Shown: positions 49,260 through 64,000 of the stretch, in pieces
How positions within the stretch are numbered: the first letter of the stretch is position 1
How the letters are laid out: every line of letters begins with the position of its first letter
NCBI GenBank assembly: GCA_026745465.1
Contig: JACYXH010000473.1
Location: 7,897,191 to 7,961,190, forward strand
Origin: Lota lota
Lineage: Eukaryota; Chordata; Actinopteri; Gadiformes; Lotidae
Reading direction: 5' to 3'
Length of the DNA stretch: 64,000 bases
Program-made: the position numbers and the translations under genes
Notes under the pieces: generated by a model
Database searches by the model: none
Told to the model about the DNA's origin: nothing
Seen by the model: only the letters and a program-made list of their open reading frames with translations

Positions 49260-49775
49260 TTAGCAAATTGGAACGATACGAAAAGATTCGGAAATTGGAA
49301 CGATACAGAGAAGATTAGCAAATTGGAACGATTAGCAAATTGGAACGATACAGAGAAGATTAGCTATTTGGAAGGATTAGCTAATTGGAAAAATACAGAG
49401 AAAATTGGAACGATACGAAAAGATTAGAAAATTGGAACGATACGAAGAGATTAGCAAATTGGAACGATACAGAGAAGATTAGCAAATTGGAATGATTAGC
49501 AAATTTGGAACATTACGAAAAGATTAGAAAATTGGAACGATACGAAAAGATTAGCAAATTGGAACGATACAGAGAAGATTAGCAAATTGGAACGACACAG
49601 AGAAGATTAGCTATTTGGAACGATTAGCAAATTGGAACGATACGAAACGATTAGCAAATTGGAACGATACAGAGAAGATTAGCAAATTGGAACGATTAGC
49701 AAATTGGAACGATATGAAAAGAATAGCTAATTGGAACGATACAGAGAAGATTAGCAAATTTGAATGAATTGGAGG
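49260..49775 (+). repeat. Right edge of satellite, GATACGAAAA-variant zone
   Basis: The GATACGAAAA linker and the phrase TTGGAATGATTAGCAAATTT (49487) reappear here. They match the left edge 20 kb away better than the neighbouring core. The array ends at GCAAATTTGAATGAATTGG. Confidence 0.85.
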
Positions 49776-49939
49776 TACCGGGACCCCGAGAACGTCCCAC
49801 CCCGCGGTCCCGTCGTCCTGCTCCGGCGATCCGTGTGAAATATGAACCGATACTGCTCGACAAAATAAAACATCGATATATTGCTTGATATATATAATGA
49901 TAAAATAGAAGAAAGCTACTACTCGTCGTTCTTCTCCTC
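49776..49939. other. GC-rich junction between satellite and Helitron fragment
   Basis: Contains a dyad CGGGACC (49779-49785) / GGTCCCG (49806-49812) with a 20-nt loop, followed by AT-rich sequence. It could be the end of a nested element; this is unproven. Confidence 0.4.
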
Positions 49940-50422
49940 CTATTCTCTCTCCTCCCTCTCCCTGGCTCTCCTCTCCGCCAACCACAGCTCCACCGTTGTG
50001 CCAAGTTGTCTTATCATAGCAAAAAGGTCTTTTTGTGCACATTGCCAATATGGTGGGGTTCTACGGACTGCTCTCAGGAACTTGTAACCTTCGTCGTTGT
50101 ACAGTATCTTCTTTAAAGATTCTGTGTTGGTTAACATATCCGCGGTGATACGCTTGGGCACTTTGTTGTCCAGTCCCTTTCTCATTGCTATAGAAACGTT
50201 AGACAAAATCTGGTCAACTTCGGATATATATTGGGCATAAAATATGAAATCTGTACTCTTTGCAAACCTTCCATCAGCGTTTAAAGGTCTGTTATTTAGG
50301 TATCTCGAAAGTGTGATTCTTTCGGGTCGGTCAACAAAGAAGGTCGGACCGCCTTTTGGATACATAACTGGAAAACACTTGGCCAAGGCTTCATTTGTTT
50401 TGTCCATCAATAGGCTGAACAA
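49940..50422 (-). pseudogene. Helitron/Helentron replicase fragment (helicase-like N-terminal region)
   Basis: An open stretch of 160 codons on the minus strand. Residues 1-141 match, from memory, the Helitron helicase-like N-terminal region: MDKTNEALAKCFPVMYPKGG, RPERITLSRYLNNRPLNADG, FYAQYISEVDQILSNVSIAM, MLTNTESLKKIL and KDLFAMIRQLG. In intact elements this precedes the HUH Rep nuclease and a Pif1-type helicase; neither is present. Similarity stops at RQLG, after which 19 unrelated residues (TTVELWLAERRAREREERE) lead to a stop. It is a fragment with no full-length partner in the window, and it lies opposite to the orientation implied by the 3' hairpin. Confidence 0.8.
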
Positions 50423-50989
50423 ATATGCCTCAAGAACCTATGACTTCCGCTATGATAGATTTTCCGCCATTTTGAATATTGTGAAAAATATTAAAATCAG
50501 TAGAAGTCCTAGGTTTTTTGAGATACACAGAAATCCTTGGGCACACATACTCTTTGGACCAATATCTTTAATTTTTCTTCGGTAAAAGTCTGTGCAATAA
50601 AGCATAAGGCCCCCAGGAGCCATTCACTTTGAAAGAAGGTGTGGCTTAACCACGCCGAACACAAATATGCTTATATCGACATCAAGATGGTGTCCTATGA
50701 TCTTGTGTCCAATACAAATGTTGTTGGGCATGGAATTCTGAACAACAGTACATTTTCCGATTTTAATTTTGGTAAAGCAAAATGGCCACCAGAAGCAAAA
50801 AGCCGTCAGAATGGGCTTAAAATGCGTTTTCACAAATCTATATGGACTCTAATCATCTTGACTATAATAAAAACGTTGTTCAGCATGACATTCCGAACAA
50901 CATAGATTTCTCACTTTTCCAATTATGCCCAAAAACATGGCTGCCAGAGGCTTAAACCGGTTAGAATGCCGTGATTCCAATCCCATTGA
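50423..50989. other. Interior of the large element, no gene seen
   Basis: Unique AT-rich sequence with repeated short words such as AAATGGC and CATTCCGAACAACA/AATTCTGAACAACA (near 50736 and 50888), which suggests an old internal duplication. No coding support. Confidence 0.5.
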
Positions 50990-51800
<811 letters not shown>

Positions 51801-52057
51801 AGTCCATAAGCACTGACCTAACTGTTTGCATTGTTGATGCAATGCACTTGCCACTTTCGTGTGTGTGTGTGTCTAAATGCAATGCCAGTTATGATTATAT
51901 TTTAAAGTGTTAAACAAGCGTAACTGCTGAACCCTGACTTTGATACACTTTCATAAAACATTGAAGGCTAATCACCACAATTAAGCTGAGGCTATTCCAA
52001 CCTTATCAACTCTATAACATCTGTAAAAGTCTTACTGGTCTGCCTTGTCTGCATAAG
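51801..52057. other. Subterminal unique part of the large element
   Basis: Non-repetitive sequence leading to the right terminus, ending GTCTGCCTTGTCTGCATAAG just before the inverted repeat. Confidence 0.5.
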
Positions 52058-52090
52058 CCTCGACACCCGTTAATCGCTGCTTGCAGCTTT
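52058..52090 (+). repeat. Right terminus: inverted repeat plus 3' hairpin
   Basis: CCTCGACACCC (52058-52068), a 7-nt spacer, then GCTGCTTGCAGC (52076-52087; a perfect 12-nt palindrome that can fold as a short hairpin). TTTAA and an ATT microsatellite follow. A hairpin next to the end on one side only is what Helitron-group 3' ends show. Confidence 0.7.
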
Positions 52091-52809
52091 AATTATTATT
52101 ATTATTATTATTGTTATTATTATTATTAATATTATATGGCACATGCAAGCCTCCGATATTGGCAATCTAGATCACCTGTTGACATGTAAAAATGGAAACC
52201 ATCAATTCAAAACAAATCAAAATCCACAAAGAGTTGGGGCTTCCTCTTTGGAGGAGGTAGGCATACAACATTTTCTTGGCTCTAAAAGAACAAGAAAAGA
52301 AATCAGAACTCTAGAAGACAGTTGAGTCATTTGACAGTTGGACTCTGCACTCTGTGGTCCTAGAGGCCTCGGCTCTCCCTTCACCTCCAGGACTGATTGG
52401 ACCCGCCAAGAGACCCTCCATTAGGCCTGAATGACACCACTAGTTGATCTCAGACCCACGACGGGAGGAAGCTACGGTGGGGTCGGGGTCGAAACGGTCA
52501 GCTCTGCGGACGAGCGCCTTCTGATTACAGTGAAATCTACAGTGAAGTCTAAATGTATTGTCTTTTAAACTAAAGCATCAAACTGACATTTAACAGTTTT
52601 CACGGTGGGAGATCCCACTCTTAAACAGAAAAAAATATCAAGTACACTTTCCCTATGAAAGCCTTGATTGAATCATCTTCTCTTGATCAATACTAAGGTG
52701 ATCATTCAATACTCATCCATCCATCAAACATCCCAACAGTCATTCTGTATCGAATCATTACCGATTATCTGTGAACTGGTTTCTCTGTGAATCAGTTACT
52801 GTCTGGGGG
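52091..52809. other. (ATT)n flank then intergenic sequence
   Basis: ATT units run to about 52137. After that comes unique sequence with no coding support. Confidence 0.55.
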
Positions 52810-53186
52810 TGGGGGTGTGTTTGTGAATGTGTGTGTGACTGACAGAGAGTGGGTGTGCATGTGTGTGTGCGTGCATGCATGTGTGAGCGTGGGGGTATGT
52901 AAGTGTGTGTGTGTGTGTGTGTGCGTGTGCATTTGCGTGTGCGCGCGGAGCCGCGTATGTGTGTGTGAGTGTTTGTGAAAGTGTATGTGTACTGTGCATT
53001 TGTGTGTACGATGTTGTTTTTCCCTTTCTGGGTGACATTCTCCTCCTGTCATCGCGGATGACGTCATATCTGTCCTCACCCACAGCTGGAGACACATGGA
53101 GTGGATTCTCCCCCGAGTACTGCCCCTCCACCTCCCACCCCCACCCCTTCTGCTTCCTCCTCCTCCTCCTCCTCCTCCTCCTCCTC
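52810..53186. repeat. Interrupted GT-rich array and (TCC)n
   Basis: TGTGTG sequence with GC/AT interruptions lies at 52810-53015, and (TCC)n at about 53154-53186. Short unique sequence separates them. Confidence 0.88.
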
Positions 53187-53189
53187 CAA

Positions 53190-53412
53190 CAGCAAATGAC
53201 AGCATGGGACTCATTGCGATTGATCGGCTGTGGGGGACATTCAAAAGCGACAAATGGCGCTTCTTTTTCTCCTCATTAACGAACGCCATTTAAATGTCGT
53301 TGTGATCCTCCCGTTTCACAGCGGGCGCTGGCCATTAGCCAATAGGGTTTCAAGGACGCTCAAGGCAATCTCTAAAGAGGTGAGATGGTATTGCAGTCGT
53401 CTGTTGTTCCTG
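53190..53412. other. Repeat-free block, candidate noncoding element
   Basis: Includes CTCATTAACGAACGCCATTT and GCCATTAGCCAATAGGG, with homeodomain-type TAA cores and a CCAAT. It sits between microsatellites about 4 kb upstream of mbp. A regulatory role is inference. Confidence 0.3.
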
Positions 53413-53890
<478 letters not shown>

Positions 53891-54529
53891 CATGCGATTT
53901 GTCACATGTAAACTACTTTCTCAATCTAAAGCAAAGTTTGAACTGAATTACTTTCAAACCTCTTTAAGTACTTAATCCACAATAGTAGAAAGTAGGCCTA
54001 GGCCACGTAGCCTACATCAGTCATAAGTAAGTACAAAAACATGGCGAGCTGAAATATGGAAGGATTAATTTTTTTCTTTGTTAAAATATATCAAAGCATC
54101 ACACTTTTTAAGAGGCTTTCATTGGTAACTTGACTGCATTAAATGTTGCACTTTTCAAACGCCTTGGAATTCCAATCACAAGTTTTTGCAAAAACAGCAC
54201 TTGGCAGCTCATGCGTCAGTTCTACCCACGCGACCACACCTGCACACGCCAATGGCAGCGTGAAACAAGCAGGGAGACAATGCCCGGGAGAAGCGATAGG
54301 AATTGATTCATGGGACGACCTTCTCCACCTCCTCAACCATTTACTTGGAACTACTATTTAGGAGACGCACACGCTTGACCTGACACGCTTGACCCCCGCT
54401 TTGACCTGGAGTCAATTCAGATGTAGAGAACAAGTAGAGGGTCGGCCATTTTGTTCAAAAGTCGGTCTTTGAGGGCATTTTAGCGTTGCAAAGGTGAACA
54501 TAAATAAATGTAATGGTAGTCAACTTATA
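53891..54529. other. Intergenic, no gene seen
   Basis: AT-rich unique sequence. Short open frames have no recognisable content. Confidence 0.5.
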
Positions 54530-54702
54530 CCAAGGCAGTGTTAAAAAAGGCAGAGCAACTTAGAGCCGATTCAGATAGCCAGACGTGGAGGGTTAGGGTG
54601 TCTTACTCAAGGAGCCTACAGGTTAGTGTGCAGGCATTGGGGATGGAACCCAGCACCTTACAGACTGGCAGTAAAACACACCTTTGCCACTACGGTATCC
54701 TG
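54530..54702 (+). mobile_element. Old interspersed repeat of the TTAGCAGACGCT type, highly diverged
   Basis: GAGCAACTTAGAGCCGATTC, CTTACTCAAGGAGCCTACAG, GGGATGGAACCCAGCACCTT and CCACTACGGTATCC follow in the same order as the copies at 5.4, 9.0 and 56.5 kb. Confidence 0.5.
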
Positions 54703-55611
54703 AGCTGTTTAGCAGGATCCACTGCTAAATCTAGTCTCCACTGCATCCCTGATTCCATTCCCATCATCTCCAGTGGACGCTGGACAGACAGAAGGCTTTC
54801 CTTCACTTATGGTCCTCAGATACTTTTGCCATTTCTTTCTTCCTATCTCTCCTTTCCTCTATCCCTCACTTGTTCTCTCCCTCTCCCCTCTCACTCTCTT
54901 TTCCCTCTCTCTGCCCTCACCACCTTCCCCCCTTTCATCTCTCGCTTTCTCCACACAATGGCCACGGAAGCTGAGCAGAGATGCAAGCGGACTGAGAGGT
55001 GGGTGTCTTGGTCAAGATCTGCATTCTTCCTCGGTGGGGGGGGGGGGATATCTGCCATGTTTGTGTCCCACTGCTCTCCTCCAATGGCCGCTATTGTCTC
55101 CATCTTACCCCCCACCCCCCCCCCCCCTCCAACTCCATCTCCACACCTCCTTCCCTCACCAGGGAGACAAAGGTTAGAGTCATCTGGGTTTGTGTTCGAC
55201 CCACTCGATGCATTCCTGCCCGCTATCGGTCCTCGAGGTCCGTGGGCCCGCTGTCGACACACGAGCCAGTGTGCGCGGCATGTATATAATGTGTGGTGGA
55301 GTCCAGGCCGACATGACTGGATGTGTAGGGAGTTCATAGGCCAACAGCGGCCGTGGTGGTGGCCATTTTGGCTCCGTCATACAGAGATTCTGGAATGTGG
55401 ATCTACACGTCTGTCACGTGTTTGCCCCTGGGGTATTTTGTGTGTGACTGGGCACCGCGTCAACCTCTTGGATTATCCGCTGTTGTTCTAGAGAAAAATA
55501 ATGTGAAAACTGATTTCGCCCATATTTGTTTAGGCTTCACTATGGTACGTTCAGTACACATCATTGCATATGTTCTTTCAACTGTCCATTCAAGTCATGG
55601 TCTTTTAAGGG
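54703..55611. other. Intergenic, pyrimidine-rich patch, no gene seen
   Basis: TCTCCCTCTC-rich sequence lies at 54840-54950 and short G and C runs at 55036-55046 and 55110-55128. A long open frame (54538-55491) crosses an interspersed repeat and low-complexity sequence, so it is not accepted as a gene. Confidence 0.5.
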
Positions 55612-55800
55612 GGCAGAATAGTGCGGTGTGGTCTTGGTTTGGGGTTTTGGCTCCCAGCTGACAGACAGCTCTTGGGCTAGATCTTCAATGAACCTGAACT
55701 ACCTGTAGGCATCCAGAGCAAGATGTCCTGGCTCTGGGGTATATTCTTGTGTCCCGATTCCTTCTCACCAGCTTGAATTACAAACCCCTAACCCTGGTAG
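55612..55800 (+). mobile_element. tRNA-derived SINE, third diverged copy
   Basis: GGCTCCCAGCTGACAG matches the TGACTCCCAGCC part of the first copy. CTACCTGTAGGCATCC and AGAGCAAGATG match its tail. The tail continues to AACCCCTAACC, also seen in the 27-kb copy. Confidence 0.6.
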
Positions 55801-56445
55801 TGTTTCTGCCATGCTCTTGCATTTGAGCTAAACAGAACCGCACACAAGATTCTGCTCAACAACCAAATAGCGTAGTAGTAAAATAGTATAGTTGACAAAA
55901 GAATTCATATCTGTAGATAGACTACTTTGAGGGTATTTTAGGGTTTAGCAAAGGAAAGAAGCAAAATAAACAAAATGACACCTTTAGCGGACCCTGGAGG
56001 CCCGATCTCAACTCACACCCAAACTGAATTCAGTCCAACAGAACAGTTTTCCTTTTCTCAAAAGCATCTGAACTTGATTAGAAGCCAGCTACAAACAAAA
56101 GAGGTCTGTTGTTCAGTGGTATTAATATTCCTCTGGAAGGGAGTCTTCTAACACAAAACCTTTGTTTCCCTGATGCCTCAGTGACTAAATATGACAGTTT
56201 GTTCAGGAACTGTTTTATAAAGGCACAGTGACAGATTCAACCCAACCGCACACATTCAAACCACTCTGGAAGACAGCCTAAACAAAACAACATCGTACTT
56301 GCTTCAAACAACGTGCATGCAACATGTTATTGAACTGGGAATCAGTACAGTCTGTTACTTTTACTCCCTTTGTTTGTTCAGGTTTCAGGTTCAAAGTTTA
56401 ACTTAAAACTTGCACTAATACATCCAAAACTATGTTTGACTTTTT
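55801..56445. other. Intergenic, no gene seen
   Basis: AT-rich unique sequence. Confidence 0.55.
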
Positions 56446-56613
56446 TGTCATTTAGCAGACGCTTTCATCCAAAACGACTTACAATGAATTCAGGTGCATG
56501 TCGTTAAGGAGCAGGTAGGGGTTAAGGCTTCTGGCCCAAGAATGGCTCAACGGATTGAACCCAGTACCCAGTACTCCTAGTCAAGCACCTTCACCCCGAG
56601 ACTACGCTGCCCT
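56446..56613 (+). mobile_element. Interspersed repeat of the TTAGCAGACGCT type, best-preserved copy
   Basis: GTCATTTAGCAGACGCTTTC, ATCCAAAACGACTTACAATG, GGAGCAGGTAGGGGTTAAGG, GGATTGAACCCAGTACCCAG, and a CCGAGACTACGCTGCC end. It serves as the reference for the other three copies. Confidence 0.7.
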
Positions 56614-57164
56614 TTGAATCATGACATCTAAGATTTGCAATGTTTAGATCACTTTGCAACCACTGGTCGAATCGTCCGTGTCATCTTCTGATGCATCATC
56701 TTCCTCATGTTCTCTGACACCGGTCATGTGTTTCCTACTCCACTTCTTTCACTCCATGCATGTTCATTCAGTTGATGGAGAATGTAGAGCCAAGCGATCC
56801 ATTTAGTAGCTGTAACATGGAGGGACGGAGAGGGGGGAGGGGGGTGTTATCTCAACAATGGCCTCTCAGTGCCACAGGCTGCTTAGCATCGGCCTCTGAG
56901 TTCACACTCATAGATCACCCTTGTTGTCCTTGCGGGCCACGGTGGGCCCGACAGCCAGGGGAACAATGACCCATGCTGCCCATGCTCCGAGCGGCAGTGA
57001 CTGACTCCACAGGCACTGAAGACCCAAAGAATGCTTGGAGCCATGCCACAGATGGTCGTCCGTCCGGCCGTCCGTCCGTCCCCCCCCCCCCCCCCCCCCA
57101 ACAACCACCACCTGACCCCTTCCTCATCTCCCATGATGCACCGGGTCGGGAGGGCGGGGTGGAA
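56614..57164. other. mbp distal upstream region
   Basis: Unique sequence with (CGTC)n-like words and a 20-nt poly-C at 57080-57099, about 220 nt upstream of the mbp ATG. No upstream golli-type coding exon was recognised. Confidence 0.5.
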
Positions 57165-57318
57165 AGGGGGGGACGGACGACACCTTCAAAGGCGGCCCCG
57201 GTGGCGTCAGTTAGGCTCAGAGACAACCCGACCGACACGACGCTCCACACTCAAACCGTACGGGACTTTTGGATTGACTTGCGAGCGGACAGCACCGTAC
57301 CAACCCAAAGCAGCTAAC
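57165..57318 (+). promoter_or_regulatory. mbp proximal promoter and 5' UTR
   Basis: GGACGACACCTTCAAAGG (57175-57192) closely matches the mammalian MBP sequence GGACAACACCTTCAAAGA just upstream of the classic MBP start, as I recall it. TTCAAAG (57185-57191) is the reverse of CTTTGAA, a TCF/LEF-type site. In mammals this stretch is also golli coding sequence (DNTFKD). Here the corresponding frame meets a TAG after DDTFKGGPGGVS and is not in register with the mbp ATG, so golli read-through by that route is closed. Confidence 0.55.
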
Positions 57319-62438
<5,120 letters not shown>

Positions 62439-63240
62439 GATCTCCACCGACAACCAAGACCTGGATCCGCCTGAGACCGGGGGGCCGAACCCAGGGCCGA
62501 GCGACGGAGAGGAGAGCTGCATTCGGGATGGACTTCAAGACCTCAACAAATGCTAACCATAATGCTAACGCTAACTAACGCAAAGCTTACCGTAGCAACG
62601 CATCACGCGTCGGATGCAACCGCGGGTGCAGCTGCTCTCGGAGATGAGTGGAATTCAAACGTAGAAACCAAACTTAGGCCATGTGGCTGGTGTTTTTTCT
62701 TTTCTTCTTTCTTCTACTTCTAATCCTTAGGGTTAGAAGTGTCGATTCTGTCTCTGTGTTGTGTGTTCAGCTTTGTGCGGCAACGCTATAGTGAGACTTT
62801 GTGCTGTGAATCCTGCTCCATAGACCATGTTCTCGAATCGCCAAACCATCCTAGACTCCTCAGTGTGACGGTGCTAGTGTTGTCTAATGTCTACATGCAG
62901 GTGTTTCCTGTTGTCCCCCTTCACTTAAGGGGTGTTGCGTTTTGTGCGTTTTTTCTTTTTTCCGGTTAATTGGTTTGATTGGATGTTTGTTTTGTTTTTG
63001 TTTGTACGTTTGTATCTTGTATCTTCGGTGTATTTGGAATCACCTGTTTTCTACGATAAATGTTTGATGTGCGATTGAAAAATGACCTTGAAACTATGCA
63101 AAATGTATTCACTCAATAATATTTTAACCCTCATGTTTTTTGTAAGTCACATTGTTTTGCAACTAACGAAACCAGTTTCACCTTGTTTGCTTCTTGCTTT
63201 CGAGATTTTCTAGTGGAAATAAAAACGATTGCCCTTCCGA
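62439..63240 (+). other. mbp 3' UTR (proximal form)
   Basis: Non-coding sequence from the stop to just past the first AATAAA. It contains a CTAACG-rich patch (62554-62585) and T-rich sequence. A longer form to the second signal is possible. Confidence 0.65.
63218..63223 (+). promoter_or_regulatory. Polyadenylation signal AATAAA
   Basis: Canonical hexamer about 780 nt after the mbp stop, followed by GTGCACTGTTATT that could serve as the downstream element. Confidence 0.6.
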
Positions 63241-63615
63241 AGTGCACTGTTATTACATAATTTCAAATGTGTTTATTTAAATGTAGCCTTATAAACACAA
63301 CAAATCTAATTTGTTAGTATTTTAGCGTTTGTTTTAATGACATTCAGGTGGTTTTGAGGGAGAACTAGGTCTGTGGTCACTGAAGGTCAGAAAGCAAGTT
63401 GTTGAAAGGTCAATGCGGGTACGGCATGTTTGTATTGATCCACGGATGAGGAATGAGAAGTTGATATCAGGAGTTGGATACTGAGAGACAGAGACGCATT
63501 TTGCTTGCAAATATCCTGTGGAATTATTTATTTGTGTGTGCATTGATTAATTGCGTTACTTCTCTTGTTTGTACACAGCCTACTTTTTGTGTTTGGTCAC
63601 TGCAGTTGAGGGAGC

Positions 63616-63621
63616 AATAAA
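63616..63621 (+). promoter_or_regulatory. Second polyadenylation signal AATAAA
   Basis: Canonical hexamer about 400 nt farther on, followed by the T/G-rich stretch TCTGGAGTATTTTCTGGT. It may give a longer mbp transcript. Confidence 0.45.
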
Positions 63622-64000
63622 ATCATTATGAAACAAACGTATTCTGGAGTATTTTCTGGTAGGCCTGCCCTGCTCTGATGCTGATGTACACAAATGATCA
63701 AGGAAAACCTTTAGTACAGCCAAAAATATATAATGTAATGGCCTTGCCCACCAAGTTTCTACTGAATACAAAATATTCTCTGCATTATACGAAAATTAAA
63801 AGGATATGCCTTAACTCATTGTTTTCTACCATAATTTAGCTACAATATTATCAATAGGCTTTTTTGTGTGAGGAGGACCGTGATGATAACTTCAATAGTA
63901 ATATACCAATGGGCGAGGTAATAATAAAAGTCCCCGCCCGGTGTAAAAAGTAGGACATGTTTTATTCATGATGGCAATCACAGAGAAATACCTATAGTGG
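63622..64000. other. Intergenic, no gene seen
   Basis: AT-rich unique sequence to the end of the window. Confidence 0.5.

Larger units (their letters stand above)
28419..49775 (+). repeat. 21.4-kb complex satellite array (28/45-bp units)
   Basis: The whole stretch is built from two modules. Module one is a 17-bp motif, GATTAGGAAATTGGAAC, with GATTAGCAAATTGGAAC and GATTAGCTATTTGGAAC variants. Module two is an 11-bp linker, GATACAGAGAA (variants GATACGGAGAA, GATACGAAAA). One motif plus linker gives 28 bp; two motifs plus linker gives 45 bp. From the length I estimate 800-900 motif copies. The plus strand is purine-rich. The 45-bp combination keeps one frame open (ISYLERLGNWNDTEK per unit), producing many apparent small proteins. 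The interspersed 28-bp units shift and close that frame, so I do not regard them as genes. No known satellite family was recognised. Confidence 0.98.

Noticed and set aside
31656-49427. About twenty small proteins of the ISYLERLGNWNDTEK type
   Set aside because: Frame openness follows from a 45-bp satellite unit; 28-bp units close it irregularly. Treated as satellite, not genes.
28419-49775. CRISPR-like array (regular short repeats)
   Set aside because: There are no unique spacers; the whole sequence is repeat. The host is a vertebrate and the organisation is satellite.
49776-49812. GC-rich dyad CGGGACC/GGTCCCG as the 3' hairpin of a separate Helitron
   Set aside because: The loop is 20 nt and no CTRR-type end follows on either strand, so I list it only as a junction feature.
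54538-55491. 317-codon plus-strand open frame upstream of mbp
   Set aside because: It starts inside an old interspersed repeat, crosses Ser/Pro/Leu-rich low-complexity sequence and has overlapping open frames on both strands. No domain, golli-like motif or splice signal is visible.

Overview
This window looks like nuclear DNA from a ray-finned (teleost) fish. Two vertebrate neural genes are readable and spliced: a galanin receptor type 1 gene (galr1, minus strand, 23461-25276) and a myelin basic protein gene (mbp, plus strand, 57319-62438). They lie head to head, as I recall MBP and GALR1 doing on human 18q23, so this is a conserved vertebrate neighbourhood. The very dense, long dinucleotide arrays and pure poly-C/poly-G runs would suit a gadiform such as cod, but that is a guess.

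Region by region: 1-23 kb is downstream of galr1. It holds no gene I can support and is a microsatellite landscape: (TC)n, (AG)n, (AC)n, CCT-rich blocks, poly-C/poly-G and two short minisatellites. Between these lie unique blocks that could be conserved noncoding elements, a tRNA-derived SINE at the very start, two copies of a common fish interspersed repeat, and the 3' end of an L2/CR1-like LINE. At 23.5-25.3 kb, galr1 has clear first and last coding exons, but the small exon for intracellular loop 3 was not found. 25.3-28.4 kb is AT-rich spacer with one SINE.

28.39-52.09 kb appears to be one large mobile element. An 11-bp inverted repeat (GGGTGTCGAGG ... CCTCGACACCC) marks the two ends, a short hairpin lies just inside the right end, and TTA/ATT microsatellite flanks both sides. 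That layout resembles Helentron/HINE rolling-circle transposons. Inside it is a 21.4-kb satellite built from a 17-bp motif (GATTAGSAAATTGGAAC or GATTAGCTATTTGGAAC) and an 11-bp linker (GATACAGAGAA), in 28-bp and 45-bp combinations with higher-order duplications. Next to it are a broken Helitron-type coding fragment and a second, AT-rich set of repeats. The element fills about three quarters of the galr1-mbp intergenic space.

52.1-57.1 kb returns to ordinary intergenic DNA: microsatellites, three old interspersed repeats, conserved-looking blocks and a 34-bp near-perfect palindrome. mbp follows with five confident coding exons and one possible one, all phase 0, encoding a small basic protein of about 124 (or 140) residues. 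It keeps the three amphipathic membrane-binding segments of MBP. Its proximal promoter carries a TTCAAAG block that resembles the mammalian MBP promoter. The 3' UTR and two polyadenylation signals follow, and the last 0.4 kb shows no feature.
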